DNA from: Acidobacteriaceae bacterium
GTDB lineage: Bacteria; Acidobacteriota; Terriglobia; Terriglobales; Acidobacteriaceae
Assembly: GCA_003162495.1 (NCBI GenBank)
Contig: PMOF01000080.1
Location: 1,211 to 10,253 of the forward strand
Direction of reading: 5' to 3'
DNA: 9,043 bases
Shown piece by piece: positions 1-5,733 of the stretch. Below the pieces are notes generated by a model that was not told the origin of the DNA, did no database searches, and saw nothing but the letters and a program-made list of their open reading frames with translations. Numbering within the stretch: position 1 is the stretch's first letter; the number at the start of each line of letters is the position of its first letter. Made by a program: the position numbers and the translations under genes.

Positions 1-6
1 CGGGGT

Positions 7-35
7 CCCCGGCGAGCGATTTTTGCTCGCTGGGG
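7..35. repeat. GC-rich hairpin repeat at the left edge
   Basis: Bases 7-17 pair with 25-35 to give an 11-bp stem, with one G-T wobble (11 with 31) and a 7-base loop at 18-24. The palindrome GGGGTCCCC at 2-10 overlaps its left arm. The 11-mer TCGCTGGGGTG at 27-37 recurs exactly at 54-64, which suggests a composite repeat continuing past the hairpin to about position 79, where GGTGG (61-65) can pair with CCACC (75-79). It lies about 110 bp downstream of the malQ stop. No T-run follows the hairpin on the minus strand, so it is not a classic terminator for malQ. The element may start before the window, and I infer an interspersed REP-like repeat. Confidence 0.5.
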
Positions 36-143
36 TGAGGAGACAGGTCCACGTCGCTGGGGTGGAAGCAAAAGCCACCTTTCACTGCTCTCAAAAAGTC
101 TACGTGTATTCCGAAAATGCTCTAGCAAACCCTTGTCTTCGCT

Positions 144-1685
144 CTAAGCTTTGTCCACCTCCGCCGGCTTACCCAGCGGATCGTTGTCCCGGTCCGTCAC
201 TTCAACCAGCGCCGCCAGGTGTTGCGCCAGCTCCGGCGTCCAGCTTCCCTCCGGCGCGCGCCAGCTCCAGTTGCCGGCCGGGACCGCCGGCGTATTCATC
301 CGCGCCTCCGAACCAAGCCCCAGCAGATCCTGCGCCGGAACCACTGCCAATTGCGCCACGCTCGCGGCCGACGCGCGCATCAGCCCCCATACCGGACTGG
401 GGCCAACCGGTCCAACATAGGCCTCCACGCCCTTGTGCTCATAATCGCCGGACGCATGCCACCATCCCAGCGTGGTGTCGTTATCGTGGGTGCCGGTATA
501 GGCCACCGTGGCCTGATCGAAACGGTGGGGCAGATGGTTGTGCGCCGCTTTGCCGCCAAATCCGAACTGCAGCACCCGCATGCCCGGCATTTTGAGGCTC
601 AGCCGCAGCGCGTCCACCATGGGCGTAATGTCGCCCAGGTCCTCGGCCACCAGCGGCAGCGGTCCCAGAGCGCCTTCGAGCGCGCTGAAAAGCTTGAGCC
701 CCGGCCCCTTGATCCACTCGCCGTTGACCGCCGTCTCCTCGTCCGCCGCGATCGCCCAATACGACTCGAAACCGCGGAAGTGGTCCAGCCGCACCACATC
801 GTAAAGCTGGCAGGCCCGGCGAATCCGCTCAATCCACCAGTCGAAGCCGCGCTCGGCCAGCACATCCCAGCGATAGAGCGGGTTGCCCCACCGCTGCCCG
901 GTCGGCGAAAAGTAGTCGGGCGGCACGCCGGCAATGCGAACCGGCTTCAGCTCTTCATCCAGCTCGAACAGATCGGGGTGCGTCCACACATCGGCCGAAT
1001 CCATGCTCACGAAGATGGCTACGTCACCCATGATGCGGATCCCGCTCTCCGCCGCCGCCGCGCGAAGGTTGTTCCACTGCCGCGAAAACGCAAACTGCAG
1101 CGCCTGTTCCTGGGCCAGCGCGCGGCCATGCTTTGCGGCCAATTTGGCAAGCGCCTGCGGCTGGCGGCGGCGCACCGGCTCCGGCCACTCCGCCCACGCG
1201 CCGGTCGAAAACTGCCGCCGCAGCTCCGCGTAGAGAACATAATCGGTGAGCCAGCCCGATTCCGCCCGGCAAAACTCCTCGAATTGCCCCCATTGCTCCG
1301 CCAAGGCCGGATCGTGCGGCCCGCGGTCCAGAAAATTTCCCGCCGCTTCGTAAAGCAACGGCAGCTTCCTCGACTCCACTTCCTCGAAGTCGACGTTCCC
1401 GTCGCGCCCCGCCAGCCCGCCAATCCGCTCCCCATCGATCCAGCCCCAGTCGGCGAGAAACTCCAGGCTGATCAGGTACGGATTGCCCGCAAAGGCCGAT
1501 GAGCCCGCATACGGCGAGTTGCCGTAGCCCGTGGGGCACAAGGGCAATACCTGCCAGACGTGCTGTTTGGCCTTGGCCAGAAAGGCCAGAAACTCATACG
1601 CGGCCGGCCCCATGTCGCCGATGCCCCCATACGAGGCCAACGAGCTGACATGCAGCAAGACTCCGGATGAACGTTGAAACTCCAT
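144..1685 (-). CDS. malQ: 4-alpha-glucanotransferase (amylomaltase, GH77)
   Basis: Amylomaltase moves alpha-1,4-glucan segments between maltodextrins in the cytoplasm, a disproportionation step in maltodextrin and glycogen turnover. The 513-residue protein matches the short bacterial type (about 500 residues) and not the longer enterobacterial MalQ. The GH77 hallmarks are present in order. The N-terminal PTGYGNSPY segment is at 51-59. RLDHFRGFESYW carries the likely nucleophile Asp301, VAEDLG carries the acid/base Glu348, and TGTHDND carries Asp401; their spacing agrees with that known for Thermus amylomaltase. I chose the ATG at 1685 (MEFQRSSG...). An upstream in-frame ATG at 1754 would put the start inside the ppiD terminator and add 23 residues not typical of the family. 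GGAG lies 11 bases upstream of the chosen start. The gene sits alone behind the ppiD terminator, so it probably has its own promoter between 1686 and 1752. I could not pick out a convincing one. Confidence 0.95.
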   Translation of the reverse strand: MEFQRSSGVLLHVSSLASYGGIGDMGPAAYEFLAFLAKAKQHVWQVLPLCPTGYGNSPYAGSSAFAGNPYLISLEFLADWGWIDGERIGGLAGRDGNVDFEEVESRKLPLLYEAAGNFLDRGPHDPALAEQWGQFEEFCRAESGWLTDYVLYAELRRQFSTGAWAEWPEPVRRRQPQALAKLAAKHGRALAQEQALQFAFSRQWNNLRAAAAESGIRIMGDVAIFVSMDSADVWTHPDLFELDEELKPVRIAGVPPDYFSPTGQRWGNPLYRWDVLAERGFDWWIERIRRACQLYDVVRLDHFRGFESYWAIAADEETAVNGEWIKGPGLKLFSALEGALGPLPLVAEDLGDITPMVDALRLSLKMPGMRVLQFGFGGKAAHNHLPHRFDQATVAYTGTHDNDTTLGWWHASGDYEHKGVEAYVGPVGPSPVWGLMRASAASVAQLAVVPAQDLLGLGSEARMNTPAVPAGNWSWRAPEGSWTPELAQHLAALVEVTDRDNDPLGKPAEVDKA

Positions 1686-1752
1686 GGCTCCATTATCTCC
1701 GCACCCCGCCCGGAATCCCGGAAGCCCGCGCGCAAAGCCGATATGCGTACGC

Positions 1753-1786
1753 AAAAAAGCCCGCCTCCAACCAGGACGCGGGCTTT
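1753..1786 (-). terminator. Intrinsic terminator of the ppiD-like gene
   Basis: Read on the minus strand, AAAGCCCGC (1786-1778) pairs perfectly with GCGGGCTTT (1764-1756) around a 13-base loop. The right arm runs directly into six T residues (1758-1753). It lies 30 bases past the ppiD stop and about 70 bases before the malQ start. That is the expected position for a Rho-independent terminator separating the two genes. The perfect 10-base palindrome TGCGTACGCA (1744-1753) abuts it, but I assign no role to that. Confidence 0.85.
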
Positions 1787-1815
1787 CATTGCTGTTTTAT
1801 CCGGACAGCCGCAGC

Positions 1816-3786
1816 TTACATGCCAGGAATTCCCGGCCCTTTCGCCTTGGCGCTCATCCTGATGCGGTTGTGGTTCTTGTAGTCGCTCATCACGCCGCTC
1901 ATGAACACGTTGAAGGCGTCCGCTCGGCGCTCCTCCAGAATCTGGTCGCGCGTCTGGTCGAAGTTCTTCGCAATCTCCTCCGCGCTCGGCTCTTGATTGT
2001 CCACCAGCTTCGCCACCACCCCGGTGCGCTGCGCGTTGATGGGTCCGCTGATCGCGCCCGGCGTCAGTTCGAACAATTGCGGAGCCACCTGCCCCACTTG
2101 CCCCAGGTCGGGCACCTGGCCGCTCTCGCCCACCAGTTCGCTGCTCTTCACCGTCGCGCCCATTTCCTTGGCTGCCTTGGCCAGATCGTTCGAGGACTTG
2201 GCCTTGTCCGCCAGCTGCCGCGTCTTCTGGTTCAGCAGCCCCGGCGCGAGTTCGTCGCGATAGTCGTCCAGCACATGGCTCTTCCAGTCGACAAACGTGG
2301 GCGCGTGGGCCGGCGAAATCCCCGTGACCTGAAACACCGCATAGCCCTCGCCCGTCTGCGCATCTTGAGGCGGGTCGCCCTGCTTGGACTGGAATGCCTT
2401 GCTGATCAATTGAGAGCCGTCGGGCAGCGCCGAAATCACGCCCTGGCTGCCAACCGGCGGCGTGGTCGCCACTTGCAGATGATGAGCCGCCGCGGTCTTA
2501 TCCAGCCCGTTGCTGATGGCCTCCGAAGTCAGCGTCTTCGCATAGTTGTCTTCGGCCTGCGCCACCTTCTGGCGGATCAGCGTTGCCTGAATAGTAGGCA
2601 GCACTTCGTTCAGTTGCTGCGCGTGCGCCGCCTGCCGCTCTTCCACCTGAATAATGTGATAGCCAAACTGGCTCTTCACGATCTTGATGTCGCCGATCTT
2701 CTGGGTGAAGATCGCGTGGTCAAACTCCGGCACCATGCGGCCGCGCTGCGCGAAGCCCAGCTCGCCGCCCTTGTCCTTGCTGCCCGGATCGTCGGAATTT
2801 TTCTTGGCAAGTTCGGCAAAGTCGGCCCCGCCCTGAATCTGCTTGAGAATGTCATCGGCTTTGGCTTTGGCCGCGGCATCGGTCTTGGCATCGGCGCCCG
2901 CCTTCACCTCGATGAGAATATGTCGCGACCTGGCCTGCTCCGGAACCGAGTAGTCGGCCTGATGCCCAGTGAAATACTGCTGAATCTCCTGCTGCGTCGG
3001 CTGCGGAACCCCGCCCGGCAGTTCGTTGGGAGTAAACGCAAAGTAAGTGATCGTGCGCTCTTCCGGAACCGCTGATGCATAGCGCACGGCGTTCTTCTTG
3101 AAGAATGCCTCCAGCTCGCCGTCGGAGGGATTGATCGATTTGCGCACATCGTCCGCGGAGATCACCGCGTAATCGAACTTGATTTTGACGTTGCCCTTGC
3201 GATACTCGTCGCGCACGTCCTTGTCGCTCACCGTCACCCCGGCGGTGATCAGCGCCTGCAGGCGCCGCACGACGATATCGTGCTTCACGTCGTCCTCAAA
3301 ATCTTTCACCGAGAGATTGAACCGGGTCGCGATCAGGTTGGTGTATTGCTCTTCGCCAATGAACTTGCCGTTGGGAAACAGAACCTGCCCTGCCTGCCCC
3401 TGGTGCAGGTACTGGATCACATCCTGATCGTTGGCGTGAATCCCCAGCTTCTCTGCCTCTGCCAGCAGAATCTGCTGCTGCACCAGCTGCTTGCCCACCC
3501 GATCTTCAAATAGCCCCAGGATGACCGGGCTGTCAGGATAGCGTTGCTGCTGCAACTGCTGGCGAGCCATCGTTTCCACCCGCTGTTGGCTCACCTCCAT
3601 GCCCGAAGACAGGAAGCGGCTATACCAGTGCGGATAGATCACGGCATAGGTATCGGCGGTAACGGTTCCCCCGCCGGTGAGCCCGGGGATCAGGTAAACC
3701 ACCATCGACACCGATGCTGCGGCGATGATGACGATGAAGAATGCTTTGACGATGCGATTGTCTTTTTGCTGCAGAAAACGAATCAT
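1816..3786 (-). CDS. ppiD: Membrane-anchored parvulin-type peptidyl-prolyl isomerase (PpiD/SurA-like)
   Basis: This is a periplasmic folding factor that isomerises Xaa-Pro bonds and chaperones secreted or outer-membrane proteins. The 656 residues read as a short cytoplasmic N-terminus (MIRFLQQKDNR), one membrane helix at about 13-36, then a SurA_N/PpiD-like helical chaperone region (about 60-280). A parvulin domain follows at about 284-385, then a C-terminal half with a degenerate second parvulin-like fold (about 480-595). The parvulin domain keeps SRHILIEV (His289), GGELGFAQRG, MVPEF (Met351, Phe355) and QFGYHIIQV (Phe374, His377). These residues are expected in a catalytically active domain, whereas the E. 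coli PpiD parvulin domain is considered inactive. The length resembles E. coli PpiD (623). The start at 3786 puts the helix correctly near the N-terminus, but its ribosome-binding site is weak (GAAGG, 12 bases upstream). An intrinsic terminator follows the stop. The symbol is by family similarity; a SurA-like name would also be defensible. Confidence 0.88.
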   Translation of the reverse strand: MIRFLQQKDNRIVKAFFIVIIAAASVSMVVYLIPGLTGGGTVTADTYAVIYPHWYSRFLSSGMEVSQQRVETMARQQLQQQRYPDSPVILGLFEDRVGKQLVQQQILLAEAEKLGIHANDQDVIQYLHQGQAGQVLFPNGKFIGEEQYTNLIATRFNLSVKDFEDDVKHDIVVRRLQALITAGVTVSDKDVRDEYRKGNVKIKFDYAVISADDVRKSINPSDGELEAFFKKNAVRYASAVPEERTITYFAFTPNELPGGVPQPTQQEIQQYFTGHQADYSVPEQARSRHILIEVKAGADAKTDAAAKAKADDILKQIQGGADFAELAKKNSDDPGSKDKGGELGFAQRGRMVPEFDHAIFTQKIGDIKIVKSQFGYHIIQVEERQAAHAQQLNEVLPTIQATLIRQKVAQAEDNYAKTLTSEAISNGLDKTAAAHHLQVATTPPVGSQGVISALPDGSQLISKAFQSKQGDPPQDAQTGEGYAVFQVTGISPAHAPTFVDWKSHVLDDYRDELAPGLLNQKTRQLADKAKSSNDLAKAAKEMGATVKSSELVGESGQVPDLGQVGQVAPQLFELTPGAISGPINAQRTGVVAKLVDNQEPSAEEIAKNFDQTRDQILEERRADAFNVFMSGVMSDYKNHNRIRMSAKAKGPGIPGM

Positions 3787-3841
3787 GGATGGGTTTGAAC
3801 CTTCAATTCTCTAAGCGCGGCGCGGTCAACCTTCTCCAGTT

Positions 3842-3870
3842 GGGCAAGCCTCAGTTGAGGCCGACTGCCC
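3842..3870 (-). promoter_or_regulatory. Nested hairpin in the ppiD leader
   Basis: The arms GCCTCA (3848-3853) and TGAGGC (3856-3861) are perfectly complementary around a 2-base loop. An outer pair, GGGCA (3842-3846) with TGCCC (3866-3870), flanks them. The structure lies 56-84 bases upstream of the ppiD start, between it and the candidate -10 box. It could be a leader-RNA structure, an operator or a small intergenic repeat. No T-run follows on the minus strand, so it is not an attenuator of the usual kind. Confidence 0.35.
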
Positions 3871-3921
3871 GGGGACGGCATCTCCACGGAAACGCAATTC
3901 TCGATCGGCGCGATCAATGAC

Positions 3922-3927
3922 ATTATA
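3922..3927 (-). promoter_or_regulatory. Candidate -10 box for ppiD
   Basis: The minus strand reads TATAAT exactly here, about 135 bases upstream of the ppiD start codon, in a locally AT-rich spot. No good TTGACA-like -35 box sits at the usual 16-18 base spacing, where the sequence is GGCTTT to TTTTAA. This is only a candidate. Confidence 0.25.
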
Positions 3928-3960
3928 GACGACGGAGAACCTTAAAAGCCGGTTTGAGTA

Positions 3961-4064
3961 ATGAGTCAGTTTGAAGGATACGGGCTTGAGCCCGTACATT
4001 AAAGCCCAACAATCTGAGTGGGCTTTAGCCTCTGAGGCAGGGAATCAATTCAAACTGACCCACT
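3961..4064. repeat. Inverted-repeat-bounded palindromic repeat, copy 1
   Basis: The terminal arms GTCAGTTTGAA (3965-3975) and TTCAAACTGAC (4049-4059) are perfectly complementary over 11 bp, and the match continues imperfectly outward to 3961 and 4064. Inside are two further stems. TACGGGCT-TG-AGCCCGTA (3979-3996) has a 2-base loop. TAAAGCCCA (4000-4008) pairs with TGGGCTTTA (4019-4027) perfectly over 9 bp. The core 3971-4030 aligns with 7529-7590 in the same orientation, 28 of the first 32 bases matching, followed by a shared TGGGCTTTAGCC. This is an interspersed non-coding repeat of REP/MITE type. It sits between the BON-gene terminator and the ppiD leader and carries no gene. Confidence 0.75.
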
Positions 4065-4106
4065 ACCCCCGTAACTCCGTTTTGCGCCCTTCAGGAAAAA
4101 GCCCCC

Positions 4107-4149
4107 GAAAACAGCGGGCATCCCGGTTTCCGGGATGCCCGCTGTTTTC
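4107..4149 (-). terminator. Terminator of the BON-domain gene (20-bp perfect stem)
   Basis: Bases 4107-4126 and 4130-4149 are perfect reverse complements over 20 bp around a 3-base loop. On the minus strand the stem ends in GCTGTTTTC, and a second T-run (CTTTTT) follows about seven bases later. It begins 18 bases past the stop codon of the BON gene. The paired A and T runs at the stem base make it nearly symmetrical, so it could also act on plus-strand transcripts. Confidence 0.8.
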
Positions 4150-4167
4150 TGTCGAGATCGTCGTACC

Positions 4168-5523
4168 TTACCGCCAGGAATAGTACCCGCCGGTCACAAA
4201 GTACGGACGGTAATACACCGGAGGATAGCCGTACGGATAGCCGGCGTAATACCCGCCGCCGTAAGCAGGAGGATAGCCGCGCCGGTAAAGCGACGGCCCG
4301 CCCTGATACAGCCCTTGTGCCAGCCGTGCCGCTTCCTGCGGGTTCACAGGAGCAACCGTAAGCGGCGTGTTCGTGTGGAAGGTTACCAGCGCCTCGGCGG
4401 GGATCCAGACCCCTGGTCCGGAAGAGGCTGCTGAAGCAGCCGTCCCCGCCGCTACGCCGGCCCCGGCGCCAACCGCGCACCCCAATCCGCGGCCCACGGC
4501 GCAGCCGATAATCGTACCGATCACTCCGCCGCCAATGGCGCTTCCCACTGTTTGCCCGGCTTTATTCGGTCCTTTCACTTTAAATTGATCGCTGTCCAGG
4601 GGGTAGTTCTGCCCGTCCAGGTCCAGCGAAGTCAGCTTGAGCGCTAGCACAGGACTCCCGCCCAGGTCGCCGGCCTTCTTGCTCTCGGTCACCACCCCGT
4701 GCACGGTCGCGCCGCGTGGAATGGCCAGTACGCCGTCCACCGCCACGTCGCGAATCACCGTGAAATCAAGCGTTTCTCCGGCCTTGGCCCTCTTGGTGCC
4801 GACTGCCTCGTTGGTTCGCACCTGCAACACGGTTCCCGGCAGCATGGTCACAGGACCTGTGGCCGGCCTGTAAGACGGACCCGGAGGCGGGCCCTGCTGA
4901 TATTGGGGCTGCTGACCGGGCGCATATTGCGGCCGCGGAGGAGGATAAGGGTATTGCCCTTGGCCCTGAGGATAGGGCTGCTGTCCCTGCGGATAAGGCT
5001 GCTGCCCTTGGTTTTGCGGATAAGGCTGCTGCCCCTGATCCTGTCCGGGGGCCGGCATCTGTCCATCTGCCACCTGTCCATCCGGAGCGGGTGGAGGAAC
5101 CGGATCCGTCGACGCATCCGGCGGATTATCCGCCATTTGCTGCGCACCCGGGTCATTTGTAGTCTGCGCATTTTGCGCATCCTGCGGGTTGCCCACCTGC
5201 AGGTTGTTGTTCACCTTGGCCACTCCCGCCACATGGCCGGCGATCGACTCCGCCAGTTCGCTGGAGGCCGCGCTCGACACCGTTCCCGAGAGCGTGACTT
5301 CGCTCTGGATGGTGGCCGCCGTGATCAGGTCATTTTTCAGCGCCTTGGAGGCGTCGAGGGCATGCACCACGTCCATCTCGATCTGTCCGTCTGTGCGCTG
5401 GCCGGCCGCCGCATTCGGCGCTGGGGTTGAATCCTGGGCGATCGCCATCAGGCCGCAAACGGCCACCAGACCGGCGCACGCCACAAACCGCTTGAAAACA
5501 CTCGTCGGAAGGGTCCGATTCAT
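4168..5523 (-). CDS. Secreted BON-domain protein with P/Q-rich linker and glycine zipper
   Basis: Probable envelope protein of unknown exact role. The 451 residues begin with a signal peptide (basic MNRTLPTSVFKRF, hydrophobic stretch, likely cleavage after AIA near residue 29). A BON domain follows at about 43-111 and includes VTLSGTVSSAASSELAESI and a VAKVNNNLQV ending; BON domains are associated with phospholipid or envelope binding (OsmY, DolP). Next come a Pro/Gln-rich linker (about 112-222) with repeated QQPYPQ, and a beta-rich domain (about 227-317; PGTVLQVRTNEAV ... LAIPRGATVHGVV). The latter loosely recalls TrbI/VirB10 C-terminal domains. A glycine zipper (about 328-365) and a Tyr/Gly/Pro-rich tail (405-451) end the protein. 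I chose the ATG at 5523 over 5559 because it starts a proper signal peptide and has GAGGAG about 10 bases upstream. The gene has its own terminator and a 210-bp upstream gap, so it is likely monocistronic. Confidence 0.8.
   Translation of the reverse strand: MNRTLPTSVFKRFVACAGLVAVCGLMAIAQDSTPAPNAAAGQRTDGQIEMDVVHALDASKALKNDLITAATIQSEVTLSGTVSSAASSELAESIAGHVAGVAKVNNNLQVGNPQDAQNAQTTNDPGAQQMADNPPDASTDPVPPPAPDGQVADGQMPAPGQDQGQQPYPQNQGQQPYPQGQQPYPQGQGQYPYPPPRPQYAPGQQPQYQQGPPPGPSYRPATGPVTMLPGTVLQVRTNEAVGTKRAKAGETLDFTVIRDVAVDGVLAIPRGATVHGVVTESKKAGDLGGSPVLALKLTSLDLDGQNYPLDSDQFKVKGPNKAGQTVGSAIGGGVIGTIIGCAVGRGLGCAVGAGAGVAAGTAASAASSGPGVWIPAEALVTFHTNTPLTVAPVNPQEAARLAQGLYQGGPSLYRRGYPPAYGGGYYAGYPYGYPPVYYRPYFVTGGYYSWR
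4942..5040 (-). repeat. Short repeats encoding the QQPYPQ linker
   Basis: The plus strand repeats GGATAAGGCTGCTGCCC exactly at about 4991 and 5018, with a diverged copy from about 4970 and weaker similarity before that. Each unit encodes QGQQPYPQ-type peptide in the linker of the BON protein. Units are in frame and of unequal length, so copy number could vary without disrupting the gene. Confidence 0.65.
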
Positions 5524-5646
5524 CGTCGTGTCTCTCCTCTGCCTGAAGCATGTTCCCAAAGGGCCAGTGGCCGTCTCAGGGAAATGCCTGAAAGGTATGC
5601 CAAGGTCTCAATCTCTTAGACGAAATTGGGCCTAAGCCGTCATGGG

Positions 5647-5675
5647 TAGGAACCCGGCCACGGGAAAAAAGTTCC
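5647..5675 (-). promoter_or_regulatory. Possible ECF-sigma promoter or hairpin upstream of the BON gene
   Basis: The minus strand carries GGAACTT (5675-5669), a 17-base spacer, then TCCTA (5651-5647), about 120 bases before the BON-gene start. This resembles the GGAACTT/TC pattern of sigma-E-type promoters, which would suit an envelope protein. The same bases also form an inverted repeat (GGAA...TTCC with inner CCCG-TGGC-CGGG), so the match may instead reflect an RNA structure behind pgi. Weak evidence only. Confidence 0.22.
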
Positions 5676-5693
5676 GTGCGGGCAGCCGATCTC

Positions 5694-5728
5694 GTTTCCC
5701 TAGTCCCTAGTCCCTATTCCCTGGTCCC
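5694..5728. repeat. Heptamer tandem array with five G-tracts (minus strand)
   Basis: The plus strand reads TAGTCCC (5701), TAGTCCC (5708), TATTCCC (5715) and TGGTCCC (5722), preceded by a degenerate GTTTCCC (5694). On the minus strand, the sense strand of pgi, this gives five GGG tracts separated by exactly four bases each: ACCA, AATA, ACTA, ACTA. It begins only five bases after the pgi stop codon. The pattern fits the general G-quadruplex motif (four or more GGG tracts with loops of 1-7 bases), so the pgi mRNA could fold this way at its 3' end. There is no stem-loop with a T-run here to serve as a normal terminator. Confidence 0.75.
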
Positions 5729-5733
5729 TGTCT

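Noticed and set aside
219..1502. Long plus-strand open frame of 427 codons antisense to malQ
   Set aside because: It is the opposite-strand shadow of a clear GH77 gene: the composition is Arg/Pro/His-rich, no family is recognisable and no ribosome-binding site is convincing. GC-rich genes commonly leave such frames.
1709..1723. CCCGGAA direct repeat (two copies, period 8) before malQ
   Set aside because: Too short in GC-rich DNA to support an operator or repeat call.
1686..1754. Longer malQ with start at 1754
   Set aside because: The start codon would lie within the T-run and stem of the ppiD terminator, and the added 23 residues do not resemble the family N-terminus. The ATG at 1685 is preferred.
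1684..3075. Plus-strand 463-codon open frame antisense to ppiD
   Set aside because: It crosses the ppiD terminator and the malQ leader and has an Arg/Leu/His-rich translation with no domain, while the minus-strand gene has full parvulin motifs.
3961..4064. Copy 1 as a CRISPR repeat or as the BON-gene terminator
   Set aside because: There is no regular spacing of identical units, so it is not CRISPR. The true terminator lies closer to the stop codon (4107-4149).
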